64,000 bases of DNA from Labia minor (GCA_963082975.1 OY720345.1:79267034-79331033); one strand, 5' to 3'. Shown: positions 1 to 11,554, counted from the first letter of the stretch. A program made the numbers and translations. Notes: a model not told the origin generated them from the letters alone.

Positions 1-905
1 ATATTGGATCCCTCATTTGACGCCTAAAATTCAGGTTTGCATCAGTAACTGCATTCATTGTATCTTGGCGAACAGGAAGTCTGGAAAGGCTGAAGGATTT
101 CTTAATCCGATATGTAAAGGCGAAGCTCCTCTCACGACGTATCATATCGACCATCTAGTGCCACTGCCTGCCACTTCTAGGTCTTACAACTATCTTTTTG
201 TAGTGGCGGACGGATTTAGCAAGTTTGTTTGGATGCACCCTACCAAAAGTCTGACTAGTCAGGAGGTAATTTCTAAACTTGAAGTCCAAAAAAGCCTGTT
301 TGGAAACCCAAAACGAATCATAGCTGACAGAGGAACCGCGTTCACGTCAACTGAATTTCAAAATTAGTGCAAGAATGAGAAGATTGACTTAAACCACATA
401 ACTACAGGTGTACCTCGCGCGAACAGCCAAGTCGAACGAACTAATAGGATAGTGATCCCCGACCGAGTGCAAAAATTCATTAACACCACTTATCAGAGAG
501 CGATAAATACTACACCGTTCGAATTACTGTTTGGAACTCGCTGTCGAGGACCAGATGATCTACGACTTCAAGAAATAATTCAATCCGAATATTACCAATC
601 TTTTAACGATGACCGCGAAGAATTACGAAAGAATGCTAGGGCCAGTATCCTTAAGCTCCAAGAAGAAAATAAAAGTACATATAATCGCAGAAGAAAAACA
701 GCCCGAATGTACCGGCCCGATGACTTGATTGCCATAAAAAGTACCCAGTTAGCTAACAGAAGTACATAAATTGAAAACTCATTTCTTGGGCCCTATAGAG
801 TTACCAGTTGTTGCGGTAAAGATCGGTATGAGGTGGAACGAGTGGAGCAAGTCTTTCATTTGAATAGAGGTAACTACGCAAATCTTACATACATATGAAA
901 TATCT
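1..905 (+). mobile_element. Ty3/gypsy retrotransposon fossil, integrase end
   Basis: The translation matches the catalytic core and C-terminal part of a Ty3/gypsy integrase. It includes a YHIDHLVPLP stretch, a DRGTAFTS motif and a downstream TTPFELLFGTR motif typical of insect gypsy elements. The element enters from the left edge of the window, so its 5' parts are not visible and no LTR is seen. It is an old broken copy with about two or three breaks. A repeat unrelated to it starts immediately to the right. Confidence 0.8.
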
Positions 906-1560
906 TTTTACCGACCGACGATAGTAAGGGAGGTATTGTTTTCACACCAAATTTCACATGTGGAGATTTTTACATATCTCCACGAATCATGCATTTTCTA
1001 AACAGAAAAAAGTATTTTTAGCATGATGTCTGTCCGTCCGTCTGTCCGTCCGTCTGTCCGTCTGTCCGTCCGTATAGATGTGTACAGCCTGAACGGCTCA
1101 ACCGATTTTGATGAAATTTGGTATATTTACTTAATGCATCAGTGGGATGAATTGATCAACTTTTGGTGCAATTCCGGAAACCGGAAGTGGTAGTATTAGC
1201 GATCGACAATAGGAAGGAAAGGGTTATTTTCACACCAAAGGAGATTTTTTTATATATCACCACGAATCATGCACTTTGTATTGGTTTTATTCTCGAGAAA
1301 AATCATATTTATTAGTTTTTTCTTGATTTAAAATTATATGACGTCATCCAGCCATTCATGACGTCACAGCCTGTTCTTGCATATATATTATAAATCAAAT
1401 AAAATTAAAAATGTTTATATTTATTATTTATGTATCCATATCTGTTTTTTATTACATTAATAGATATATGAAAATTATTTGAAATTGTTTCTATAGCTGG
1501 AAATTAATTTATTTCAAACCGTCGGTCGGTTCAGACCTGGCCACAGGTCAACTTATTTTA
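905..1560 (+). repeat. Interspersed repeat R3, copy 1
   Basis: A non-coding repeat that begins with the motif ACCGACCGACGATAGTAAGG and ends near AAACCGTCGGTCGGTT followed by ACCTGGCCACAGGTCAACTT. The same sequence occurs twice more, in opposite orientations, at 59335-60594, and end fragments lie near 17480, 25200, 35890-36040 and 38056. A TGTCCGTC microsatellite sits at 1027-1075. Two TGACGTCA palindromes lie near 1338 and 1360. The block AACGGCTCAACCGATTTTGA resembles a motif shared by many invertebrate Helitrons and other repeats. No reading frame is seen. Confidence 0.75.
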
Positions 1561-1886
1561 TTTATTTTTAATATAAAAAAATATTTAATTTGAGATTAAT
1601 TATATATAAAAATCTCTTGACCTAAAGCCAAACTTGGTTGAACGTATCGCCCTCTTGAGGACAATCATTTCTATCTCGGAACCATGGATGTAAATAATTA
1701 CCGAAATTAAAACTAATTTTTAAATAAAGCGCAAAATGTTTTTTTATTGAATTGAATTGTTGCTATCTTAAAGAAGATATTGTGTTATTATTTTGAGTGT
1801 CAATAAAAATCACAGAATATCGCTTTTAATACTTTTATAATACTTATTACCTTATATATAATTTGTAATAGATTATACAATTAAAA
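1561..1886 (+). promoter_or_regulatory. AT-rich spacer and conserved upstream region of zinc-finger copy 1
   Basis: From about 1697 to the ATG this sequence is shared with the other zinc-finger copies. It includes GTTGCTATCTTAAAGAAGAT and, just before the start codon, TTATATATAATTTGTAATAG followed by ATTATACAATTAAAA. Sharing across at least four copies in both orientations suggests a promoter or 5' UTR duplicated with the gene. Promoter function is inference only. The part before 1697 shows nothing recognisable. Confidence 0.4.
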
Positions 1887-2114
1887 ATGGATCTTTATTC
1901 ACAAGAAGACATAAAATATCCAATATATATAGGTAATTTTTAAATTTATCTAAATTATTGTTAATTTTCACTAGTATTATATTTTTAAATATATTTCTAA
2001 TGATATTCATTATATAGATTTTTAAAATAGTTAGAAAATAATTTAATATAATCAAAATAAAATTGTTTTAGGTCCTTTATATCCTTGCGAATATTGCTAC
2101 TCAAATTATATAAA
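1887..2114 (+). pseudogene. Zinc-finger family copy 1, truncated
   Basis: Exon 1 is 1887-1932 and encodes MDLYSQEDIKYPIYI. It ends in G followed by a GT donor. The intron is 1933-2071 (139 bases) and exon 2 begins at 2072 with the family start PLYPCEYCYSNYI. After about 42 bases exon 2 stops abruptly at an A where a Helitron 3' end begins. Intact copies continue at this point with TGAGGAA, so the insertion is at A^T. The remainder of exon 2 is not found next to another element end in this window, so the copy is dead. Confidence 0.8.
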
Positions 2115-2461
2115 CCAGCTGTGAAGAGCGCCGAAGGCGCTCTGACCAGCTGGACGGGGGCTCCGCCCCCTGTACCCCCGAGTGGTACATCGTATTTGGT
2201 TATTGCATTTGGTAATTGCAATTGCCGAATCTCTTATAATATTTAAGACGTCTGCTTAGCCTAACTTTTCAATTTTTTTGTTTAATTGCATTTCGAGTGA
2301 TTTTTTCCCAATTTGTGTAATCACATACTCACAACATGCAACATATAATGGGCCGTGGGAAAAACATGGGGATTGCAAATGAGTGTCTGGCCCTGAGCTT
2401 TGTTGTTAGTATGTTTGTTTCCTTAGAACCTTTACCTCCACAAAACATACCCACATTGCAC
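2115..2461 (-). mobile_element. Helitron 3' part with helicase C-terminal remnant
   Basis: Read on the minus strand, 2332-2401 translates to pieces of the Rep-helicase C-terminus: KAQGQTL, then in another frame CFSHGPLYVACC, matching the helicase motif usually written NKAQGQTL...CFSHGQLYVACSR. Three hairpins follow at 2171-2189, 2156-2170 and 2115-2153. The last ends CAGCTGG and is followed by T in the host exon. Hairpin, CTRR terminus and A^T target are the classic Helitron 3' signature. The helicase is a decayed fragment containing a frame change, and the 5' part is missing. Confidence 0.75.
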
Positions 2462-2900
2462 TTTTATAATATATACCGGGACCCTGAGCCTTGGCTTGGT
2501 ACTTAAGTTAAAAAAATGATTCATTATTTTTGGATTTGGCTGGTAATATTAATACCTGGGACACCGAGCTCTCGCTCTACCCTTTAAAAAATATTGATAT
2601 ACAATTCTTTAATTATTTATTACAATTATTAAATGTTACACATTTGCATCAATATGATTAAAATGAATGAACTTGTGCTCCTCAATAATACATAAATATA
2701 TAATATATAGGTACATATATTTTTTTTCTATAGTGTCTTTTTGAAAAACTGTTTAGCGCCCCAAGTGGTTATAAAACAAACAATTTTAGCTAGTATAATA
2801 AGATTAATCCAAGTAATATCGTCTATTTCTATTCGACACTATTTTCACTCCTTATGGTAGCGGCCCAGTCGATGATGTTATATGGATCGTTAATTAACCA
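2462..2900 (-). mobile_element. Helitron family HelA fragment, inverted
   Basis: The reverse complement of the 3' part of the element at 22680-24276. It starts with the terminal hairpin (GTACC...GGCTC...GGTCCC, here slightly degenerate), then ACACCGAGCTCTCGCTC. It continues through the block next to GCGCCCCAAGTGGTTATAAA and ends in the AATCTTATTATACTAGC border region. A short block around 2850-2888 is also found at 52819-52857. There is no coding capacity. Confidence 0.7.
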
Positions 2901-3333
2901 TTAACCATTCACCGAATCGCCATTCAAATAATAACATACAAACAGAAAAGTAGGCGTGTTGATATAAAATATATACCTGTGACACTGAACTATCACTCGA
3001 CCCTTTAACCAATTTATTTATACAATTTATTTTTATATACTTTAAAAATTTTACAATTTTTTAATTTAATCAATAAATTAATTATATATTATTATTATTA
3101 TTTGTGTCCCTTCATACAAAATGTAAATTCTCTTTTTTGATATGTTTTCCTAACATAAACAAATATACATATTCTTTGAATGAAAATAAAAATAGATATT
3201 TATTTAAATGAAATAAAATTTTATGAATAATTGATCTCATAATTGGATTTTCATTTTCAATTAACGATTTGAATTCATAAAATATTAAAAAAAAACTTTT
3301 AAAACTTTTTAAATTATTTTCAAGTAAGTAATA
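2901..3333 (-). repeat. Inverted copy of HelB-like repeat sequence
   Basis: The reverse complement resembles parts of 32450-33360 and 52200-52740, including the ACACCGAACTATCACTCGACCC-like hairpin region and ATGAAAATCCAATTATGAGA. It is AT-rich and non-coding, and it is cut on the right by the mariner at 3334. A stretch containing TGTATGAAGGGACACA recurs just beyond the mariner's other end, so the mariner landed between two related repeats. Confidence 0.55.
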
Positions 3334-3496
3334 GGTTGTCAAATATCTCCCATCCGCTTATTTGCTCTTTATTCAATGCTTTATCAATAAATAATCATTT
3401 TTTTGAACATTATTTTGTGTTATTATTCATTTTTTTTAATTTTTAAAAAAGGCCCCTAAAGTAAAATTTGTCCAAAAAATGTTACGGTGATCGGAT

Positions 3497-4523
3497 TTAG
3501 TTCAAATATGCGCCATTTTGTTCGATAATCTGTTTCCATCTAGACGGCAACTTCATAATTCCCCCCTCGTAGAAACCCCCTTCCTTATTTGCGAAGAACT
3601 CGGACAGCCACTTTTCACAAGCCTTTTTGGAGTCTAACTTTACACCACCAAGGGCGTTCGCCATGGACAGGAACAGGTGGTAATTACTTGGCGCTATGTC
3701 CAGCCTATATGGTGGATGTGATAAATCCTCCCATCTGAGCTCCAGTAGCTTCTGACGAGTCATCAACGAAGTGTGTAGTCTTGCGTTGTCCTGGTGGAAC
3801 ACTACACCCTTCCTTTTGGCCAATTCTGGACGCTTCTGGTGGATCTCCTTCTTCAAGCGGTCCAGTTGTTCGCAGTAGAATGGTAGAATTAAGCGTCTGA
3901 CCATATGGGAGCAGCTCAAAGTGGATGATTCCCTTCCAATCCCACCAAACACACAGCAAAACCTTCCTGGCCGTCAAGCCCGGCTTGGCCACTGTTTGGG
4001 ACGATTCACAGGCCTTCGACCACGATCGTTTTCGCTTGATATTGTCGAATGTGATCCATTTTTCGTCGCCTGTCACCATCCGCTTAAAAAATGGGGCAAG
4101 TTCGCTCCGTTTCAGCAGCATTTCGCAGGCGTTGATTCGGTCCAGAAGGTTTTTTTGCGTCAAATCATGCGGCACCCAAACATCAAGCTTTTTTTTGTAT
4201 CCAGCCTTCTGCAGATGGTTTAAAATGGTTTGGTGACTAACTCCCATCTCCTGGGCGATGTCACAAGATACCACATGCCGGTATAACTGGATGTTTTCCA
4301 TGATTTGATCGGTATTCGTCGTCACGGGTCTTCCGCCGGCTGGCTTATTCATGGTGTCGTTTTCACCGGCTCTGAATCGTCGAAACCAGTCCTCTGCGGT
4401 TCTAAGTGATAGAGTACCATCCCCCAAAACACCATTAATCTCACAGAACGTTTCTCTAGCGGATTTGCCTTTAACGAAGGAAAACTTTAAAATAGAGCGA
4501 ATTTCGGCGTTAGTGAACTCCAT
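3497..4523 (-). pseudogene. Mariner-1 transposase, inactivated
   Basis: Starts MEFTNAEIRSILKFSFVKGK. It contains the paired helix-turn-helix region and then the mariner motifs WVPHDLTQKN and MVTGDEKWI (first catalytic Asp). Further on, in another frame, are VFHQDNARLHTS (second Asp) and YRLDIAPSNYHLF. In active mariners the last motif reads SDY, so the third catalytic Asp is Asn here. A frame change lies near 3885-3900, between LNSTI and YCEQLDRL. Both defects indicate a dead copy. Total length is about 340 codons, normal for the family. Confidence 0.9.
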
Positions 4524-5669
4524 ATTTACACGTCTATAATTGTTGAACGCAATATCCAAACTAATCATGCATAGCGTCGTTTTGTAGATTATGTCAATAC
4601 CTTTCAAATGATGTATAGAAGTGGTTCTTAAACTGTGGTCCGCGGACCCCTGGGGGTCCGCGAAGCCTTTACTGGGGGTCCGCGGTCCTCGGAAAAAAAT
4701 CATCGTAAAAATATATACATATATAAATATTTAAAGTTCATTGTTTAACTATATCCTCCTAGAGAATTACGGCTATAATTTAATACTATTAATAATACTA
4801 TTTTATTTTATTAAATTGATAATTATGTCAATTAATTTTTTGTGAATAAATAAACATATATAAAAAACTATATATAAAATTTGAATTTTCATCCATTCAT
4901 TCATTTAAAATCATTTTTCGATTGTTCCTTTAAAATAACCCCTCTTAGGGGCTCGGAAGGGGAGGCATATAAGGGAATTTTCTTTCACTTTGTTATTGGG
5001 GAAAACCAGGGGAGGGGACAGTCTTACCCGGAAAAACCCAAATTGTCAGCGTCCACTCTGGGGTTTTAAACAGTTTTAAAGCAAATGTTAATTATAAGTT
5101 CATTTCTCAACGAGTTGTATCTTTAAATTATTTTTATTAATGTTAATTATAAGTTCATTTCTCAACGAGTTGTATCTTTAAATTATTTTTATTAATTTAA
5201 TTAATTATAATTAAATTATAGCTAATAATAGTTTATTATAGCTAATAATTTTTTTTAATTTTTAGTGTAATTTGCATGATCATTATTTTATAAAAACACT
5301 AAACACATTTTGCAATTTCCCAGAAAGGCTGTTTTTGAGAGTAAGTATAAGTTAGTTTTATGAATAAAAAATATTTATTTTAATAATATTTTAGAATCAA
5401 ATTACGAAATTAATAATATTTTAGAATCAAATTACGAAATATATTTATTATATAAATTAATATTCATTTAAAATGATATTAAATCATTTATTTAAAATGA
5501 TTTAAAACATTTATTAAAATGATTTAAAACATTCATTTAAAATGATATTAAAACATTCATTTAAAATCATATTAAAACATAGCTAGTAAATAATAATTCG
5601 TTATATTTATATTATATTTATATTATATTTATATTATTGTAGTTCAATGTTAATAAATTACTCCATAAA

Positions 5670-7529
5670 ATGGATCGTTGGCTACAAACTGGTTCAACAC
5701 AGAAACGGAAAGAATCAGATGATGAGGCATCAACAGCAAACTCTACCAAGAAACGCAAAACTAGAAAATATTCGGATGATTATTTATCATTTGGATTTAC
5801 TTATATTTGCAACAATGATGTGGAAAGACCAGTCTGCGTTCTATGTCAGGAAAGTTTATCCAATGAAAGTATGAAACCTGCTAATCTCAGACGTCATTTA
5901 CAAACAAAGCACAGCGAGCATGTTAGTAAGTCTATCGAATTTTTTAAAATGAAAAAAGAAGAACTTAATTCAAGTCAGAAATTGATGGTAAAGACGGGAT
6001 CTGGTGGTATGAGTAAGAAAGCAGTAATGGCATCATATGAAGTAGCTCTACTTATTGCTAAAGCAGGAAAGCCGCATAATATAGCAGAGCAATTAATTCT
6101 TCCTGCTACAAAAGTAATTACAAATATAATGTTAGGAACTAAAGCAGCAAACGATATAAATTTGATTTCATTATCAAATGATACGGTTAAGAATAGGATT
6201 GAAGACATGTCATGTAATATAAAAGAAGAATTAATATCGAGAGTGCGCAAAAGTCACTATTACTCATTACAATTGGATGAAAGTACTGATGTCACTAATA
6301 ATGCCAATTTGTTAGCTTTCATTAGATATGAGTTTGAAAATCAAATACAAGAAGATGTATTGTTTTGTGATTCACTACCTTCACGAACGACAGCTAATGA
6401 CATATTTAACAGTTTGAATAATTTTATAACCGAAAATGAAATAGAGTGGCCAAAATGTGTTGGAATTTGCACTGATGGTGCTCGTGCAATGTCAGGTACA
6501 AGAACTGGATTGATTGCTCTTATTAAAAATGTTGCGCCTCAGGTTGTTTGGAATCATTGCTGCATTCACAGAGAATCATTAGCAGCCAAAAATATGTCAC
6601 CAGATTTGAAAAGAACATTAGACGAAGTAGTTAAAATTGTCAATTTCATTAAGGCTCGTCCACTTAATTCCAGAGTTTTTAAAATTTTGTGTGAGGAAAT
6701 GGGTAGTCAACATACACATTTATTATTACATACAGATGTACGTTGGTTGTCCCGCGGGAAAGTACTCATTCGCCTTTTTGAGCTTCGAGATGAAATACGA
6801 TTGTTTTTAATAGATGCGCATTTTGAACTGACCGAATGTTTCAATGATTTTATCTGGTTAGCTAAGGTGGCTTACTTGACTGATATTTTTACAAAATTGA
6901 ACGAACTTAATTTGAGCCTGCAAGGTACTGTTGTAAATATATTTAAAGTTGAAGATAAAATAGAAGCAATGATTAAAAAAATCGACTTGTGGTCGAAACA
7001 CATCCAGAACGGTGTATATGAGTCTTTTCCAACTCTCAATGATTTCATAGAAAGCTCCAGTGAAAAATTGCTTAATCAAACGCGTCAATTATTTGTTGAA
7101 CATTTAATTACTTTGAAAAGCAACTTCAGGAAGTATTTTTCTACTCCTGATCCTTGCAATAACTGGATCAGAGATCCATTTAATATGGAAATTACAAATG
7201 CTAAACATTTATCTGCACCTGAACAAGATATTCTCGTGGAATTATCATGTGATACAACTTATAAACTAAAATTTAACAAAACTGAATTGAGCAACTTTTG
7301 GTTACTTCTCAGGTCAGATTATCCTGCGCTTGCAAATAAAGCACTTCAACACTTGATTCCATTCTGCACAACATATTTATGCGAACAAGCTTTTTCGGTA
7401 CTATTTTATATTAAGTCTAAATATAGAAACAAATTAAATGTAGAGCCGGATCTTAGATTAAAAGTTTCCAATATTAAGCCAGATATTGAGATTCTTGTTT
7501 CAAGAAAACAACTGCATACATCTCATTAA
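5670..7529 (+). CDS. hAT-1 transposase (BED finger, hATC domain), intact
   Basis: A 619-residue open frame beginning MDRWLQTGST. It encodes the DNA-cutting and joining enzyme of a hAT element, related to the ZBED5/FAM200 group. A BED-type zinc finger lies at residues about 38-85 (C56, C59, H76, H81). The RNase H-like catalytic part follows with LQLDESTD (D203) and GICTDGARAMSG (D269), then CCIHRE and DVRWLSRGKVL. The hATC dimerisation region around LIPFCTTYLCEQAFS lies near the C-terminus. The upstream ATG at 5647 is in another frame. The length is normal and no defects are visible, so this may be the one potentially functional DNA transposase in the window. Start codon confidence is good because the BED finger follows closely. 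Confidence 0.92.
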   Translation: MDRWLQTGSTQKRKESDDEASTANSTKKRKTRKYSDDYLSFGFTYICNNDVERPVCVLCQESLSNESMKPANLRRHLQTKHSEHVSKSIEFFKMKKEELNSSQKLMVKTGSGGMSKKAVMASYEVALLIAKAGKPHNIAEQLILPATKVITNIMLGTKAANDINLISLSNDTVKNRIEDMSCNIKEELISRVRKSHYYSLQLDESTDVTNNANLLAFIRYEFENQIQEDVLFCDSLPSRTTANDIFNSLNNFITENEIEWPKCVGICTDGARAMSGTRTGLIALIKNVAPQVVWNHCCIHRESLAAKNMSPDLKRTLDEVVKIVNFIKARPLNSRVFKILCEEMGSQHTHLLLHTDVRWLSRGKVLIRLFELRDEIRLFLIDAHFELTECFNDFIWLAKVAYLTDIFTKLNELNLSLQGTVVNIFKVEDKIEAMIKKIDLWSKHIQNGVYESFPTLNDFIESSSEKLLNQTRQLFVEHLITLKSNFRKYFSTPDPCNNWIRDPFNMEITNAKHLSAPEQDILVELSCDTTYKLKFNKTELSNFWLLLRSDYPALANKALQHLIPFCTTYLCEQAFSVLFYIKSKYRNKLNVEPDLRLKVSNIKPDIEILVSRKQLHTSH

Positions 7530-7781
7530 ATATGTAAGTTATATTTAATGAGATAGATGCAGTTATTTTTTAAAATATTTCTTATTTAATATTTTCTGAA
7601 AAAAATTATAAAATATTTATATGAATTTAATGTAAGTACCCATTATAATTTGTGAGATTTGTTGCTATGACAATGTTTGTATTTTCTTTCTTCAATATTA
7701 TAATTTCTAATAAAATGTGTTCTACAATATGCAAAAAAATCGTTATTCACCAATCACTGTTAGAAATATTCATCATATATC

Positions 7782-8033
7782 TGTGGGTGTGTGAAGTGGC
7801 AGTGAGGTCGGAGACGGTTTGATATTAATATTAATTTATTGAACTAAAAATAGATACAGTAGAAACAGGGGAGGACTCGTATAGGAGATGGTGAAAGTTG
7901 TGTGTTCGCTCGCGACGGTGGTCGGGTCGTGACTGCCTCTCCATCTGGCCCTTCAGGGCCACTTGTTTTCCGGTGGAGGGAAACTTTCTCTTTGCTGGGT
8001 GCCTTTGTGTTAGCGAGCATCCGGGTCGCCACA
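7782..8033 (-). repeat. CsRn1-like element, left (3') LTR
   Basis: 252 bases starting TG and ending CA, preceded by the target TATC. Appears identical to the copy at 12301-12552. Confidence 0.92.
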
Positions 8034-8062
8034 CCACCCCCCTAATCTCTCGAAGAGCGGGA

Positions 8063-11000
8063 TTATGTGGCGTAATCCCGAAGCCTAATCGGTGTACGCG
8101 GAATTCGTCCGGATCGCGTCGCCGCTCTAGTAGCTTGAGGAGGACTCGCCCTGCTGGTCGTCGACGTTGCAATCGGTGTGGGAGTTGACCCCCCGCTCGA
8201 CGTCGGTGTGCACGGTGTGGGGGTCGACCCCCCGCTCGACGTCGGCGTGCACGGTGTAGGGGTCGACCCCCCGCTCGACGTCGGCGTGCCCGGTGTAGTG
8301 ATCTCCGTCGGTGTACATGGAATTCGCCCGGATCGAGTCGCAGTTCCGGTAACCCGTGGGAGAATCGCTCTGTCGGTTGTCGCCGCTGCAATCGGAGCGG
8401 GGGTCGCCCCACCGTTCGTCGTCGGCGTGCACGGTGTAGTGTTCTCCATCGACGGGTTAGGTATAATGCCCGTCCCATCGGGGCTCGGAAAAGACGCTCC
8501 GGCCGGCTCGTCGATGTCGGCGAGGAGGAATGCCGGTTTCACCCTATCCATCGAAACCGTGACGTTCGTTCCGCCTATGAGGATTGTGACGGTCTTCTCT
8601 TTCCTCTCCGTTACCTGGTAGGGGCCTGTGTATGGGTGCTGTAGTGCCCCTTTCACCCCGTCCCGACGGAGGAAGACGTGGGACGAATCCTTTAATGCCG
8701 GGTGCACGAAGGGGCGTTCCCTCGTGTGTCGCGCGGTTGCTACGGGCCGGAGTTTTGACATGTAGCTGCGCAACTGTTTGACTAAGCCGTCGGGCTCCGG
8801 GCTGGCGTCTTGCGGGGCGAAGAATTCTCCAGGGAGATGTAGCGGCTCACCGTAGACCAGTTCCGCTGTGGATGCGCCGATGTCGGGCTTAAATGATGCG
8901 CGAATACCCAGTAGCACCAAGGGCAGGCAGTCGGTCCACGTCGTGTCTGCCGAGCACATTATGGCGGCCTTGAGGTTCCTGTGGAAACGTTCGACCAGAC
9001 CGTTGGCGGCCGGATGGTACGCCGTCGTCGGCGCGTGTCGGAACCCGCAGAGGTTGGCCAGAGCCCGGAATAGGTGGGACTCGAACTGTCGGCCTTGGTC
9101 TGTCGTGATGCGCTCGGGGCAACCGAATCTTGCGATCCACCCGGAAAGCAGAGCTCTGGCTACGGTCTCGGCGGAGATGTCGGCGACGGGAAAGGCTTCC
9201 GGCCACCTTGAGAAACGGTCGACGGCCGTCACACAGTAACGGGAGCCGTTTGACGTCGGCAACGGTCCAATGATGTCTACATGTACGTGTCGGAACCTCG
9301 CTGATGGCGGTGTATAGTTGCCAATTGGTGTCACTGTGTGGCGGGTGACTTTTGATCTTTGACACGCTAGGCAGGTGCGGGCCCATTCGCGGCAGTCTTT
9401 TCTCACTCCTGGCCACACGAAGCGTTGGGAAACGAGCTTCGCTGAGGCCGCTGAGCCGGGATGATTGAGCTGGTGGAGAGCGTTGAAGACCTGTCGTCGT
9501 AGTTTGGCCGGTACGAAGGGCCGCGGGCAACCCGTTGAGGTGTCGCAAATGAGGGTAACGTCGGAGCCGGGTGCAGTAGTCTCTATGAGTCGGAGGGCAG
9601 AGCCGCGCATTTGCAGGCCGGTGAGTTGTTCGTCGTTCGATTGTAGGCGGGCGAGCTCCTTGAGATCCACGGGGGCGACGATGGCGTCCACCCGGGAAAG
9701 TGTGTCGGCGACTACGTTGTCGCGGCCCGAGATGTACTGAATGTCCGTTGTAAATTGCCCGATGAAGTTGAGGTGGTTGAATTGGCGGGGTGCACATTGC
9801 TCCCGTTTGAGGGCGAAAGCAAATGATAGCGGCTTATGGTCGGTGTACACCGTGAAATTCCGGCCCTCGATCATGTGGCGGAAATGTCTGATCGCCTCAT
9901 AGATGGCCAGCAGTTCGCGATCATAAGCGCTGTATTTGATCTGGGCAGAGCTCAGTTTCTTCGAAAAGAAAGCTAATGGTTGCCAGGATCCGTCGATGTG
10001 CTGCTGGAGGGCGGCACCCATGGAGGTTGCCGAGGCGTCGGTCATCAGCGCGAGTCGGGCTGCCGCGTTTGGGTGTGCCAGTAAAGTCGCCTCTCCCAGG
10101 TGTTCCTTTAGGTTCTCGAAGGCGTGTGCCAGTTCCTCGTTCCACTCTATGGGCTGGCTTCCTTTGACGTTCGTGCCGGCGAGCAATGCATGAAGGGGCG
10201 CCTGCGTTTCGGCGGCGCGTGGCAGGAAACGCCTGTAGAAATTCACCATTCCGAGGAACCGTCGCAGTTGTCTGATGTTGCTTGGTGGCTGGCACTGCTG
10301 CAGGTCGGCGATTCGGTCCGGCAGCGGACAGGATCCCTCTGCGGAAATGCGGTACCCCAGGAAGGTGACTTCTCGGGCGGCGAAGACGCATTTGGAGGGA
10401 TTTATGAGGATCCCGTAGTCGGTGAGTCGCCTGAAGAGCTTACGGAGATGCTCTTCGTGTTCCGTCGCTGAAGTCGAGGCCACCAAGATGTCATCGATGT
10501 AGGCAAACGCGAACGGGAGGTCGCGCAGTGCTTCGTCAATAAATCGTTGGAACGTCTGCGCCGCGTTCCTGAGACCGAAGGACATGAATGGGAATTCGAA
10601 CATTCCGAAAGGCGTTGTTATCGCCGTTTTCGGGATGTCCTTGGGGTTGACGGGGATCTGGTTGTACGCCTTCACCAGGTCGATGGTCGAGAAGATGTTG
10701 CATCCTGCGAGCTGGTGGGCGTAATCGAGGATGTGCTTGACGGGGTAGCTGTCCGGGATGGTGCGGGCGTTGAGAGCTCTATAGTCTCCCGTTGGTCTCC
10801 AACCGTCTTTCTTGGGAGCGAGGTGGAGGGCCGAAGACCAGGGGCTCTCGGATGGCCTCGCGGTCCCGTCCTGGAGCATCGCGTCGAATTCTTTTTTGGC
10901 GATCCTGAGTCGATCGGGAGCTAGCCTCCGGGGTCTGCAGGCGACTGGCGGGCCTTCGGTTGTCCTGATGTGGTGCCGCGTGTTGTGCTTCACCCGTCGA

Positions 11001-11554
11001 GGGAAACCCATCGGACGCGTCAGCTCGGGGAACTCGAGGAGGGCCGGGTGCGTGTTAGATGCGCTCGTCACCTTAACGCTGGCGATCTCACCCTTGTGCC
11101 TTGACCCGGGGCACGACGTCGAGGTGGACGGGTCGAGGAGACGCTGACGCTGGCAGTCGACGAGCAAGTCGTGGAAAGCCAGGAAATCGACGCCGATGAT
11201 GGGTGTGTCGACGTCCGCGATGATGAATCGCCATGGGAGATGACGACCCAGGCCCAAGTCGAGTTTGAAGCTGGCCCAACCATATGTGGAGATGGTCGTG
11301 CCGTTGGCGGCGGTGAGGTCGTAGTCGATGCGGCCTCGGCGCTCTGGCATGCGCTTCCTCGGAAACACGCAGACGTCTGATCCTGTGTCAACGAGGAAGC
11401 GGTGTCGCGAGGTCCGGTCGAAGACGAAAAGACGGCTCGGCTGATTGGGGCGACTAGTCTCCGCCACTACTAGTTGCCTGGGGCGTTTCCCGACATGGTG
11501 CAGGGTGGTCTGCACCTTCTCGCCCGGGCTCCATATTGGCGATGGTACCAGCAA
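8063..11554 (-). CDS. CsRn1-like pol polyprotein frame
   Basis: One frame of 1163 residues. It contains an aspartic protease motif ([12 protein letters not shown]), reverse transcriptase with [11 protein letters not shown] and the CsRn1-style [10 protein letters not shown], and RNase H with [11 protein letters not shown]. The integrase has a zinc-binding H-C region, then [20 protein letters not shown] and [11 protein letters not shown]. The C-terminal tail has repeats rich in Thr, Pro and Gly ([12 protein letters not shown]). Codon use is GC-rich, unlike the host-type genes in this window. The first Met lies inside the gag/pol overlap and may not be the true start. Confidence 0.88.
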   Translation of the reverse strand: MLVPSPIWSPGEKVQTTLHHVGKRPRQLVVAETSRPNQPSRLFVFDRTSRHRFLVDTGSDVCVFPRKRMPERRGRIDYDLTAANGTTISTYGWASFKLDLGLGRHLPWRFIIADVDTPIIGVDFLAFHDLLVDCQRQRLLDPSTSTSCPGSRHKGEIASVKVTSASNTHPALLEFPELTRPMGFPRRVKHNTRHHIRTTEGPPVACRPRRLAPDRLRIAKKEFDAMLQDGTARPSESPWSSALHLAPKKDGWRPTGDYRALNARTIPDSYPVKHILDYAHQLAGCNIFSTIDLVKAYNQIPVNPKDIPKTAITTPFGMFEFPFMSFGLRNAAQTFQRFIDEALRDLPFAFAYIDDILVASTSATEHEEHLRKLFRRLTDYGILINPSKCVFAAREVTFLGYRISAEGSCPLPDRIADLQQCQPPSNIRQLRRFLGMVNFYRRFLPRAAETQAPLHALLAGTNVKGSQPIEWNEELAHAFENLKEHLGEATLLAHPNAAARLALMTDASATSMGAALQQHIDGSWQPLAFFSKKLSSAQIKYSAYDRELLAIYEAIRHFRHMIEGRNFTVYTDHKPLSFAFALKREQCAPRQFNHLNFIGQFTTDIQYISGRDNVVADTLSRVDAIVAPVDLKELARLQSNDEQLTGLQMRGSALRLIETTAPGSDVTLICDTSTGCPRPFVPAKLRRQVFNALHQLNHPGSAASAKLVSQRFVWPGVRKDCREWARTCLACQRSKVTRHTVTPIGNYTPPSARFRHVHVDIIGPLPTSNGSRYCVTAVDRFSRWPEAFPVADISAETVARALLSGWIARFGCPERITTDQGRQFESHLFRALANLCGFRHAPTTAYHPAANGLVERFHRNLKAAIMCSADTTWTDCLPLVLLGIRASFKPDIGASTAELVYGEPLHLPGEFFAPQDASPEPDGLVKQLRSYMSKLRPVATARHTRERPFVHPALKDSSHVFLRRDGVKGALQHPYTGPYQVTERKEKTVTILIGGTNVTVSMDRVKPAFLLADIDEPAGASFPSPDGTGIIPNPSMENTTPCTPTTNGGATPAPIAAATTDRAILPRVTGTATRSGRIPCTPTEITTPGTPTSSGGSTPTPCTPTSSGGSTPTPCTPTSSGGSTPTPIATSTTSRASPPQATRAATRSGRIPRTPIRLRDYAT

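Noticed and set aside
2115-2153. Hammerhead or other self-cleaving ribozyme
   Set aside because: The hammerhead core CTGATGA...GAAA is absent; position and end sequence fit a Helitron terminator better.
8127-8621. Several open frames on both strands of the GC-rich gypsy element (for example near 8178-8621 and 11536-11916)
   Set aside because: They overlap the pol and gag frames and exist because GC-rich sequence has few stops; none resembles a protein.
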